Below are positions 54,936-63,104 of a stretch of 64,000 bases of DNA, one piece after another (the stretch's first letter is position 1; each line of letters begins with the position of its first letter). Origin of the DNA: Paracoccus denitrificans (GTDB taxonomy: Bacteria > Pseudomonadota > Alphaproteobacteria > Rhodobacterales > Rhodobacteraceae); contig NZ_FNEA01000015.1 in NCBI RefSeq assembly GCF_900100045.1, positions 1 through 64,000 on the forward strand. Reading direction: 5' to 3'. Position numbers and translations under genes: made by a program. The notes under the pieces are model-generated. The model saw only the letters and a program-made list of their open reading frames with translations. It had not been told where the DNA came from and did no database searches.

Positions 54936-56255
54936 TCAGAAATCCGAAACCTTGCCCCAGCTTCCCTGCCGGAAGCGCGAGGGGTGGTAGGGCGCGGGAT
55001 CAAGGATGGGCGTGGCGCCGGTCACCATATCGGCGATCATATGGCCCGCACCGGGACCGATGCCGAAACCGTGGCCGCTGAAGCCCGCGGCCAGAATCAG
55101 GCCCGGCACCTCGGTTTCGCCGATGGCCGGAACACCGTCGGGGGTCGAATCGATATAGCCCGCCCATTGCGCCGTCACCGGAATATCCGCAAGCCCCGGC
55201 AGCAGCACGCGGGCACGGGCCAGCGTCTCGCGGATCATCGCGGCGTCGGGCCTGGGGTCCAGGATACGCATCCGCTCCATCGGGGTCGGGCGGTCCAGCC
55301 GCCAGCGGGCCAGCGTCTCGTGGCCCGAGCGCCAGCCCTCTGCCCCGCCCGGACGCAGCACGCGCCAGCGCCGGGCGAACATCGGCAGGAAATGCCTGGC
55401 AAAGCGCAATTGCTGCCGCGTCGGATCGACGCGCGCATAGCCCGAGACCGCCAGCGTATAGCCGCCATCGCCCCGCCGGGTGACCGAGACGCGGGCGGTA
55501 TGCAGCGCGTCCGGCCCCTCGACCCCCGGCCCCACGGCAAGGATCGAGGACCGCACCGCCGCTTGCGGGAACGCCACCCCGTATTGCCGGCAGAAGGACG
55601 AGGCCCAGGCCCCGCCGGCCAGGATCACGATCCGGGTGCGGATCACGCCCTTTTCGGTGACGACGCCCGCGACCCGGCCTGCCTCGAGCTCCAGCCCGCG
55701 CGCGGCGCAGGACTGATGGACCGAGCCGCCGAATTTCTCGACCCCGCGCGCGATGACGGGGGCCGCGCGTTCCGGGTCGGCGATGCCGTCGCTGGGCGAG
55801 AACACGCCGCCCTTCCACGCCTTGCCCGTGGCGCGGCCGCGCCCGGCGGCCTCGGCGGGCGTCAGCATATGGGTCACGACCCCTTGCCCGCGCGCGAAAT
55901 CGCGCCAGCGCGCCCAGCCCGCGATCTCGGCCTCGTCGTCGGAAAGATACAGCAGCCCGCAGCGGCGGAACCCCACGCTTTCGCCGATATCGGCGGCCAG
56001 CGCGTCCCACAGGTCCAGGCTTTTCGTCGCCATCGGCAATTCGCGCGCATCGCGGTTCTGCTGGCGGCACCAGCCCCAGTTGCGGCTGGACTGCTCGGCC
56101 CCGATCCAGCCCTTTTCGACCAGCGCCACCCGGACGCCGCGACGGGCCAGATAATAGGCGGTGCAGGTGCCGACGATCCCGCCGCCGATGACGACCGCGT
56201 CGGCTTCCGGGGGCAGGCTGTCAGGGGTTCGGATATGCAGCAATGGCGCGGGCAT
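54936..56255 (-). CDS. FAD-dependent amine/amino acid oxidoreductase (DadA/DAO-like), copy 2
   Basis: 439 residues, a close paralogue of the following gene. Shared features are VVIGGGIVGTCTAYYLARRG, NWGWCRQQNRDARELPM, GGVFSPSDG and GFSGHGFGIGPGAGH. AAAGGAG precedes the ATG. First gene of the leftward pair opposite an Lrp-type regulator, which probably controls both. The two may act on different substrates or form a hetero-oligomer. Confidence 0.87.
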   Translation of the reverse strand: MPAPLLHIRTPDSLPPEADAVVIGGGIVGTCTAYYLARRGVRVALVEKGWIGAEQSSRNWGWCRQQNRDARELPMATKSLDLWDALAADIGESVGFRRCGLLYLSDDEAEIAGWARWRDFARGQGVVTHMLTPAEAAGRGRATGKAWKGGVFSPSDGIADPERAAPVIARGVEKFGGSVHQSCAARGLELEAGRVAGVVTEKGVIRTRIVILAGGAWASSFCRQYGVAFPQAAVRSSILAVGPGVEGPDALHTARVSVTRRGDGGYTLAVSGYARVDPTRQQLRFARHFLPMFARRWRVLRPGGAEGWRSGHETLARWRLDRPTPMERMRILDPRPDAAMIRETLARARVLLPGLADIPVTAQWAGYIDSTPDGVPAIGETEVPGLILAAGFSGHGFGIGPGAGHMIADMVTGATPILDPAPYHPSRFRQGSWGKVSDF

Positions 56256-56412
56256 GCCAGTCTCCTTTCAGCACAGATTACCGGCGGGGCGGGATGAATT
56301 CTGCCGCAGTTGCCGGAATTGCAGCATTTCCTTTTGCACGAAAACCATCCGGCAGCGCCTTATGCCACAAGATATATTCGCGACACGCCGCAGGCCGCCC
56401 TCGTGCTTTCGA

Positions 56413-56440
56413 TTGAGATGGCGGCAGTTTCTGCTAGTCT
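56413..56440 (+). promoter_or_regulatory. Candidate sigma-70 promoter of the Lrp-type gene
   Basis: TTGAGA (56413-56418) and TAGTCT (56435-56440) are separated by 16 bp, about 50 bp before the GTG start. The surrounding 236-bp divergent gap also serves the oxidoreductase pair. Confidence 0.4.
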
Positions 56441-56491
56441 GCGCAACGACTCGGAGTCCCGGTCGCGGGACATGGCGCAGACAGGTGTCCG

Positions 56492-56968
56492 GTGAAGCTC
56501 GACCGCATAGATATCCGCATCCTGCACGAATTGCAGAAAAACGGCCGCATCACCAACGTCGAGTTGGCCGAACTGGTTCACCTGTCCCCCAGCCCCTGCC
56601 TGATGCGCGTCAAGAAGCTGCAGAAATCCGGCTATATCACCGGCTATTCCGCCCAGATCGACATCGCCAAGCTGGGCCCGACCCTGACCGTATTCACCGA
56701 GATCACGCTGAAGAACCACCGCCAGATCGACTTTTCCCGCTTTCAGCAGGCCATCGAGAAGATCGAGGAAGCCATCGAATGCCACCTGATCTCGGGCGGC
56801 TACGACTACCTGGTGAAATTCGTCACCGCCGGGATCTCGGACTACCAGTCGATCATGGAGCGGCTGATCGACGCCGAGGTCGGCATCGACAAGTATTTCA
56901 GCTTCGTCGTCATCAAGACGCCCTTCGCCAAGTCCCACCTGCCGCTCAGGACGCTGTTCGACGTCTAG
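56492..56968 (+). CDS. Lrp/AsnC-family transcriptional regulator
   Basis: 158 residues. The N-terminal HTH (LHELQKNGRITNVELAELVHLSPSPCLMRVKKL) is followed by the RAM ligand-binding domain (about 70-145; ECHLISGGYDYLVKF). GTG start after AGGTG. Lrp-type proteins sense amino acids and often control adjacent amino acid dehydrogenases, here the divergent pair at 53592-56255. It converges with the ABC operon ending at 56987. Confidence 0.93.
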   Translation: MKLDRIDIRILHELQKNGRITNVELAELVHLSPSPCLMRVKKLQKSGYITGYSAQIDIAKLGPTLTVFTEITLKNHRQIDFSRFQQAIEKIEEAIECHLISGGYDYLVKFVTAGISDYQSIMERLIDAEVGIDKYFSFVVIKTPFAKSHLPLRTLFDV

Positions 56969-56986
56969 GGACCGGCCGGGCATGGC

Positions 56987-58651
56987 TCAGCGCCGCGCAA
57001 GGGCGGCGCTGAATTCGGGGTCGCGCGACAGCCCGTCCAGCCAGCCGGTATCCAGCTTGGGAACCGAGGCGAACAGCAGCCGGGAATAGGCATGCTGCGC
57101 ACCGCCATGGATGCGGTCGGCGGGCAGGTGCTCGACCTTCTCGCCGGCGAACATGACCATCACCTCGTCGCAGATCGCCTGGACCGTGGACAGGTCGTGG
57201 CTGATGAAGACATAGGACAGGTCCAGCTCGCGCTGCAATTCCTTCAGCAATTCGATCACCGCGGCGGCCACGACCGTGTCCAGCGCCGAGGTGATCTCGT
57301 CGCACAGGATCACCTCGGGGTTGGCGGCAAGCGCGCGGGCCAGGTTGACGCGCTGCTTCTGGCCGCCCGACAGCTCGCCCGGCAGGCGGTGGCGCATGGC
57401 GGCGGGCAGGCGCACCATGTCCAGCAGCTCGACGATCCGCGCCTCGCGGGCAGCGCCCTTCATGCCGTGATAGAAGCTCAGCGGCCGGCCCAGGATGTCG
57501 CCGACCGGCCGCGCGGGGTTGAGCGCGGTATCGGCAAGCTGGAACACGATCTGCAAGCGGCGCAATTCGTCCTTGCTGCGCTGCCGCGCATCGCCGGCCA
57601 GCACCTTTCCGCCCAGCAGGATCGAACCCGAGGACGGCGGCAACAGCCCGGCGATCGCCCGCGCCAGCGTGGATTTCCCGCTGCCGGATTCGCCGATCAC
57701 GCCCAGGTTGCGGCCTTTTTCCAGCGCGCAGCCGACATCGCGCAAGGCCAGCTTGTGGGGCACGCCGCTGGCATCCACCGGACCATAACCGGCGGTGACG
57801 CCGACGACCTCCAGCGCCGGCACGGGCGCCGCCTGGGGCGCCGGTGCCACCGCGGCATGCGGCACGGGATGGAAGGCCGCCAGCAATTCGCGGGTATAGG
57901 GGTGCTGGGCATCGTGCAGGATCTGCTGGGTCGTGCCCACCTCCTGCACCTCGCCGCCGCGCAGCACGACGATGCGGTCGGCGATCTGGGCCACCACCGC
58001 CAGGTCGTGGCTGACATAGACCCCGGCCATGCCCCCCGCCGTCATCACGGATTTGAAGGCGCGCAGAACCTCGATCTGGGTGGTCACGTCCAGCGCGGTC
58101 GTCGGCTCGTCGAAGATCACCAGCTTGGGACCGCCGATCAGCGCCATCGCCGCCGAAAGCCGCTGCAACTGCCCGCCCGAGACCTGATGCGGATACCGCT
58201 GGCCGATGGTTTCGGGATCGGGCAGCGCCAGGGCACGGAACAGTTCGACCGCCTTGGCGCGGGCCTGGTCCATCGGCATCAGCTTGTGGATGCGCGCCAC
58301 CTCGACCACCTGGTCCAGCAGCCGCTTGCAGGGGTTGAAGGCGGCGGCGGCGCTTTGCGGGACATAGGCCACCTCGGTGCCGCGCATCGCAGCGCGCTGG
58401 CGCTCGGACAGTTGCACCATGTCCTTGCCGTCCACCACCACCGCGCCGGACTGGACATAGCAGCCGGGCCGGCAATGCCCCATCAGCGTCATGGCAATGG
58501 TGGTCTTGCCCGAGCCGGATTCGCCGATCAGCGCGACGATCTCGCCCTCGGCGATGTCGAAGCTGACGCCCTTGATGATGTCGATGTCGCGCCCGGAATC
58601 GGTCACGGCACCCAGTTTCAGATCGCGGATTTCAACAAAACTGGCCATCAT
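56987..58651 (-). CDS. Dipeptide-type ABC transporter ATPase, fused DppD-DppF
   Basis: 554 residues with two complete ATPase domains. The first (about 5-250) has GESGSGKTT, VSGGQLQRLSAAMAL and LVIFDEPTTALD. The second (about 275-525) has GESGSGKST, LSGGQKQRVNLARALA and VILCDEITSALD. Fusion of both halves is common in peptide/opine/nickel-type systems. Starts by ATGA overlap with the permease at 58648. Last gene of the operon. Confidence 0.93.
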   Translation of the reverse strand: MMASFVEIRDLKLGAVTDSGRDIDIIKGVSFDIAEGEIVALIGESGSGKTTIAMTLMGHCRPGCYVQSGAVVVDGKDMVQLSERQRAAMRGTEVAYVPQSAAAAFNPCKRLLDQVVEVARIHKLMPMDQARAKAVELFRALALPDPETIGQRYPHQVSGGQLQRLSAAMALIGGPKLVIFDEPTTALDVTTQIEVLRAFKSVMTAGGMAGVYVSHDLAVVAQIADRIVVLRGGEVQEVGTTQQILHDAQHPYTRELLAAFHPVPHAAVAPAPQAAPVPALEVVGVTAGYGPVDASGVPHKLALRDVGCALEKGRNLGVIGESGSGKSTLARAIAGLLPPSSGSILLGGKVLAGDARQRSKDELRRLQIVFQLADTALNPARPVGDILGRPLSFYHGMKGAAREARIVELLDMVRLPAAMRHRLPGELSGGQKQRVNLARALAANPEVILCDEITSALDTVVAAAVIELLKELQRELDLSYVFISHDLSTVQAICDEVMVMFAGEKVEHLPADRIHGGAQHAYSRLLFASVPKLDTGWLDGLSRDPEFSAALARR

Positions 58652-59490
58652 TCGCTCCGGTCGCGGATTCGCACGGGAAGGTTGTCGATCAGCAGGTTGA
58701 CGGCGATCGTCAACGTCGCGATGGCGATCGAGGGCATGATGACCGCCGGCGCGCCAAAGGACAGGCCGCCGATATTCTCGCGCACCAGCGAGCCCCAGTC
58801 GGCATTCGGCGGCTGCACGCCCAGCCCCAGGAAGGACAGGCCCGAGAGCAGCAGCACGATGAAGACGAAGCGCAGCCCCATGTCGGTCAGCACCGGGCCA
58901 AGGATGTTCGGCAGCACCTCTTGCGTGATCAGGTAGGGCGTGCGCTCGCCCCGGGCCCGCGCGACGGTGACGAAATCCATCGTGCTGATGTTCACCGCCA
59001 GCGCCCGGGCGAAACGATAGGCGCCGGGGGTATAGATCACCGCCAGCACCCCGATCAGCACCGGGATGGACGAGCCGATCCCGGCGACGACGACCAGCCC
59101 GAACAGCTTGGACGGGATCGAGTTCAGCGCATCGAGGAACCGGCTGAGGCAGGTGTCCAGCCAGCCGCCGATCACCGCCGCCATCATGCCCAGCACCACG
59201 CCCAGAAAGCACGAGATCAGCACCGCCGCCACCGAAATCCCGACGGTATAGCGCGCGCCCATCAGGATGCGCGACAGCATGTCTCGTCCCAGATAGTCGG
59301 TTCCAAGCCAGTATTGCCCGGACATCGGGCCGAAATAGTCGAAATCGACGATCTCGCCCGGCGGATAGGGTGTGAACTGCCCGCCGAAAAGCGCGATGAA
59401 GAGCCAGAACAGGATCACGGCCGAGGCGACCAGTCCGACGGCATTGACGCGATAGCCCAGCAGGCCGCGGGAAAGGGATGAACTGGCCAT
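58648..59490 (-). CDS. Dipeptide-type ABC transporter permease, DppC-like
   Basis: 280 residues with about six membrane segments. The N-terminal YWLGTDYLGRDMLSRILMGAR motif is characteristic of DppC/OppC, and the loop GERTPYLITQEVLPNILGP is the EAA region. The start overlaps the DppB-like stop by one base. Confidence 0.93.
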   Translation of the reverse strand: MASSSLSRGLLGYRVNAVGLVASAVILFWLFIALFGGQFTPYPPGEIVDFDYFGPMSGQYWLGTDYLGRDMLSRILMGARYTVGISVAAVLISCFLGVVLGMMAAVIGGWLDTCLSRFLDALNSIPSKLFGLVVVAGIGSSIPVLIGVLAVIYTPGAYRFARALAVNISTMDFVTVARARGERTPYLITQEVLPNILGPVLTDMGLRFVFIVLLLSGLSFLGLGVQPPNADWGSLVRENIGGLSFGAPAVIMPSIAIATLTIAVNLLIDNLPVRIRDRSE

Positions 59491-60443
59491 TACTTGCGCA
59501 ACCTCGGGTTCGAGACGATGGCGATGACATCGGCGATGGTGATGAGGATCAGGTAGCCAAGGCAGAAGATCATCGCGCAGGTCTGGATCAGCGGCAGGTC
59601 GCGAGTGGAGACCGCATCGACCATCAGCTTGGCGATGCCGGGATAGTTGAACACGGTCTCGACGATGATGACGCCCCCCAGCAGATAGGACAGCGACAGC
59701 GCGACCGCGTTCACGATGGGACCGATGGCGTTGGGCAGCGCATGGCGCAGCACGATGCGCGGCTTCGAGGCGCCCTTCAGCAGCGTCATCTCGGCATAGG
59801 GCATCTTCAGCGTCTCGACCACGGCGGCGCGGGTCATGCGGATCATCTGGGCCGAGATCACGAAGCTCAGCGTGATGACCGGCATGGCATAGGCCTTCAG
59901 CAGGCCCATCAGCGTGGTGGTGTCGCCGGTGAAGGACAGGGCGGGCAGCCAGTGCAGCCAGACCGCGAAGACCAGCACCGCCAGGGTGGCGATCATGAAC
60001 TCGGGCACCGAGATGACGCCGACGACCAGCGTGTTCACCGCCCGGTCGTAGAGGCTGCCGCGATACATCGCCGTGGTGATGCCCAGGAACAACGCCACCG
60101 GAACCGCGAACATCGAGGTCACCGCCGCCAGCTTCAGCGTATTGGCCAGCCGGCCGCCGATCAGGTCGGCCACGGGCATGTTGTTGGCATAGGACTTGCC
60201 CAGATCGCCTTGCAGCAGCCCGCCCAGCCAGCGCAGGAAGCGCAGGATGGCGGGATCGTTCAGATGCATGGCCTCGCGCAGGCCGGCGACGGCCTCGGGG
60301 GTCGCCGCCTGCCCCAGCAGGATCTGCGCGATGTCGCCGGGCAACATCTCGGTCGCGGCGAAAACGATGAAGCTCACGATGACAAGCGTGATGACGGCGA
60401 CGCCGAGGCGGCCCAGCACCAGTGAGACGACCTGTGGATTCAT
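59490..60443 (-). CDS. Dipeptide-type ABC transporter permease, DppB-like
   Basis: 317 residues with about six membrane segments. The LGRLGVAVITLVIVSFIVF start, ATEMLPGD and LLGGVIIVETVFNYPGIAKL regions are typical of DppB/OppB. The frame is open upstream to 60695; MNPQVV at 60443 is the family start. Confidence 0.93.
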   Translation of the reverse strand: MNPQVVSLVLGRLGVAVITLVIVSFIVFAATEMLPGDIAQILLGQAATPEAVAGLREAMHLNDPAILRFLRWLGGLLQGDLGKSYANNMPVADLIGGRLANTLKLAAVTSMFAVPVALFLGITTAMYRGSLYDRAVNTLVVGVISVPEFMIATLAVLVFAVWLHWLPALSFTGDTTTLMGLLKAYAMPVITLSFVISAQMIRMTRAAVVETLKMPYAEMTLLKGASKPRIVLRHALPNAIGPIVNAVALSLSYLLGGVIIVETVFNYPGIAKLMVDAVSTRDLPLIQTCAMIFCLGYLILITIADVIAIVSNPRLRK

Positions 60444-60498
60444 GTCAGGTCTCCGCAATCGGGTGAAGGCCCGCGAGGGTATCGCGGGCCGTTGGAAA

Positions 60499-62112
60499 TC
60501 AGGCTTCCAGCCACAGATACTCGGCCATGGCATAGCCCATCTGCCCGCCCAGCGGGTTGGGCAGCAGGCCCTTGACCTTGCCCGCATGGGCATCGACGTT
60601 CGAGATATAGACCGGAATGCCGGTCCCCGCCTCGTTCGAGACCATGACCTGCATCTCGTCGTAGATCTCCTTGCGCCTGGCGGTGTCCAGCTCACCCCGC
60701 GCCTCGACCAGCATACGGTCGAATTTCTCGGATTTGTACTGGCTTTCGTTCCAGGGCGCGTCCGAGGCGTAAAGCAGCGAGAACAGGATGTCCGGCGTCG
60801 GGCGCGGGTTGATATTGCCGAAATGCACCGGCGCCTTCAGCCAGTAGTTCGACCAGTAGCCGTCCGACGGCACCCGCTGGATGTCGAAGCGCATGCCGAT
60901 CTCGGCGCCCGCCTGCTGGAAGATCATCGCCATGTCCAGCGACGAGGCCGCCGCCTCGGACGCCACCACCGGGATCGGCTGGCCCAGCAGGCCCGCCTTT
61001 TCGAACAGCGATTTCGCGCGCTCGGGGTCGAATTCGCGCGGTTTCAGCTCGGCGTTGTGGAACGGGCTCATCGGCGGGACGGGCTGGTCGTTGGCGATCT
61101 CGGCCAGGCCGCGCAGCGCCGATTTCTGGATCAGCTCGCGGTTCATCAGGTATTTCATGCCTTCCACGAAGCCGGCCTTGTCGCCCGGCGCCAGATCCAT
61201 CCGCGCGTTCAGGTTGGTGTAGTTGCCGCCCGTGGTGATGGACAGCACGAAATCGGGCTGGCTTTCCACCAGCCGCACCGATTGCGGCTTGATCGAGGCC
61301 GCGAACTGGATGTCGCCGGACAGCAGCGCGTTCACCCGCGCGCTGTCGTCGGGAATGGCGAAATATTCGAAGCTGTCCAGATGCGCCTTTTGCGGCTTGA
61401 AATAGTTCTCGTTGCGCTTGCCGATCGAGCGGACGCCCGGCTCGAACACTTCCGAGACGAAGGCGCCGGTGCCGTTCGCGGTCGAGAAATCGGTGGTGCC
61501 GTTCGCGATGATCATGAAGTGATGCATCGCCAGGATGGTCGGCAGGTCGGCATTCGGCGATTCAAGCGTGATCTGCACCGTCTGCGGGTCCAGCGCCTTG
61601 ATCTCCTTGAACTGCTTGGCGATCGAGTTGACCTTGGAGCCCACCGCCGGGTCGAGATGGCGCTGAAGCGAGAACACCACGTCCTCGGCCTCCAGCGTCT
61701 TGCCGTCGTGGAAGGTCACGCCGGATTTCAGCTTGACGGTCCATACGGCCGCATCCCCGCTTTCGATGCTGTCGGCCAGTTCCATCTCGATCGAGCCGTC
61801 CTCCTTCATGAAGGTCAGCCGGTTGTAATAGGCGCAGCAGCGCGTGTAATCCGTCGAAAGCGAGGCCTTGGCCGGGTCCAGCGTGTCGGCGGTCGATGCC
61901 GACCAGCCCGCCGCCTTCAGATGCCCGCCCGAAACCGGCGTCTGCGCCAGCGCGGCCGTCGCGCGTCCCAGGACGGTGCCGCCCACGGCCAGCGAGATGC
62001 CGCCCGCCATGAACATGCGCAGCAATTCGCGGCGGTTGGCGCCGCGGCGGATCGCGTTCTCGACCATCGCGTCGTCGGCGCGGGTCCAGTTGGTGATTTC
62101 CCTGTCGTTCAT
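60499..62112 (-). CDS. Dipeptide-type ABC transporter solute-binding protein (SBP_bac_5), Tat-type signal
   Basis: 537 residues. The N-terminus is long and polar with RRELLRMF (Arg27-Arg28), then a hydrophobic stretch ending ATAALAQT, like a twin-arginine signal. The mature part is the family-5 binding protein (DTLDPAKASL, WTVKLKSGVTFHDGKTLEAEDVVFSL). Such proteins bind peptides, opines, glutathione or other solutes. Start at 62112; the frame opens at 62166. Confidence 0.92.
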   Translation of the reverse strand: MNDREITNWTRADDAMVENAIRRGANRRELLRMFMAGGISLAVGGTVLGRATAALAQTPVSGGHLKAAGWSASTADTLDPAKASLSTDYTRCCAYYNRLTFMKEDGSIEMELADSIESGDAAVWTVKLKSGVTFHDGKTLEAEDVVFSLQRHLDPAVGSKVNSIAKQFKEIKALDPQTVQITLESPNADLPTILAMHHFMIIANGTTDFSTANGTGAFVSEVFEPGVRSIGKRNENYFKPQKAHLDSFEYFAIPDDSARVNALLSGDIQFAASIKPQSVRLVESQPDFVLSITTGGNYTNLNARMDLAPGDKAGFVEGMKYLMNRELIQKSALRGLAEIANDQPVPPMSPFHNAELKPREFDPERAKSLFEKAGLLGQPIPVVASEAAASSLDMAMIFQQAGAEIGMRFDIQRVPSDGYWSNYWLKAPVHFGNINPRPTPDILFSLLYASDAPWNESQYKSEKFDRMLVEARGELDTARRKEIYDEMQVMVSNEAGTGIPVYISNVDAHAGKVKGLLPNPLGGQMGYAMAEYLWLEA

Positions 62113-62169
62113 TTTCTTTTCCCTTGCTGGAATGGTTGCGACGGACCCGGTCGCCCGGATCCGCACAAG

Positions 62170-62877
62170 TCACGCGGTCGCGGCCTCGGCCAGTTCGGCC
62201 ATCGAGGTGAAGTGATGGTCAGGGGTGGTGAATTCGGCAGGCTCGATGGTGCCGCCATAGCCTTTCTGGGCATGCCGGCGCTGGATCCAACAATTGGTCA
62301 TGCCCAGGTCGCGCGACACGCCGATGTCGTGATACTGGCTTTGCGCGACATGCAGGATGTCGTCCTTGCCGGCCCCCTCGCTTTCGACGAAGGCGAAGAC
62401 CTGGCGGAAGAAGGCGGGATCGGGCTTTTCGACGCCGGTATCATCCACCGTGAAGGAGGCATGGAAGGGGTGCCCCAGCGCGGCGCTGAAATGCTCGAAC
62501 GCCCAACGCTGGGCGTTGGTCATGGCGATCAGCCGGTATCTGCCCTTCAGCTTCGCCATGGCGGCGACGGAATCGGCAAAGGGTTTCCAGCCCGGCACCG
62601 CGTCGCGCAGCCGCGCGGCATGGGCGTCGTCCGCAGGCAGGCCCAGATCGGGCGCGATCACCTTGTAGACGCGCACCAGATCGTCGGGGAAATGCCCGAC
62701 GCCCGGCATGTAGCGGGCGGCCCGATACAGGTCCAGCGCGCGCTCGGGGTCGAAATCGACGCCCTTTTCGGCAGCGATCGCGGCCAGCGCGCCGGTCAGC
62801 CCGGATTCGAAGTCGATCAGCGTGCCGACGACATCGAAGCTCATGTATTTGAATTGCGACAGCGGTCTTGCTGGCAT
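62170..62877 (-). CDS. HAD-superfamily hydrolase, annotated-type haloacid dehalogenase II
   Basis: 235 residues. Nucleophile Asp in FDVVGTLID (about residue 15), motif II MTNAQRW, Lys in GVEKPDPAFF, and motif III HVAQSQYHDIGVSRDLG. True L-2-haloacid dehalogenases have a SSNAWD segment where this protein has AQSQYHD, so dehalogenation is doubtful and phosphatase or other HAD activity is possible. First gene of the dipeptide-type ABC operon. The 227-bp gap upstream is promoter space. Confidence 0.82.
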   Translation of the reverse strand: MPARPLSQFKYMSFDVVGTLIDFESGLTGALAAIAAEKGVDFDPERALDLYRAARYMPGVGHFPDDLVRVYKVIAPDLGLPADDAHAARLRDAVPGWKPFADSVAAMAKLKGRYRLIAMTNAQRWAFEHFSAALGHPFHASFTVDDTGVEKPDPAFFRQVFAFVESEGAGKDDILHVAQSQYHDIGVSRDLGMTNCWIQRRHAQKGYGGTIEPAEFTTPDHHFTSMAELAEAATA

Positions 62878-63104
62878 CCTGTGCGTTCCCCGTTGTTCCC
62901 GCGTCCTTGCGCGGCGCTTGTTCCCTCGACCGAAGGGGGCTGGCCCCCGGTTGCCCGAGCCCCGGCCCATGTCTTTCCACCCACGCCGGATGGGCGTCCT
63001 TACCCCTCATCCTTCCGGCAAACCGGGCGCGAAAAACTCCAAATCCCGTCCCGGCGCAGCATAATCTTTCGTACCGCGCTGACCCTACGGCATCGCGGAT
63101 ATGG

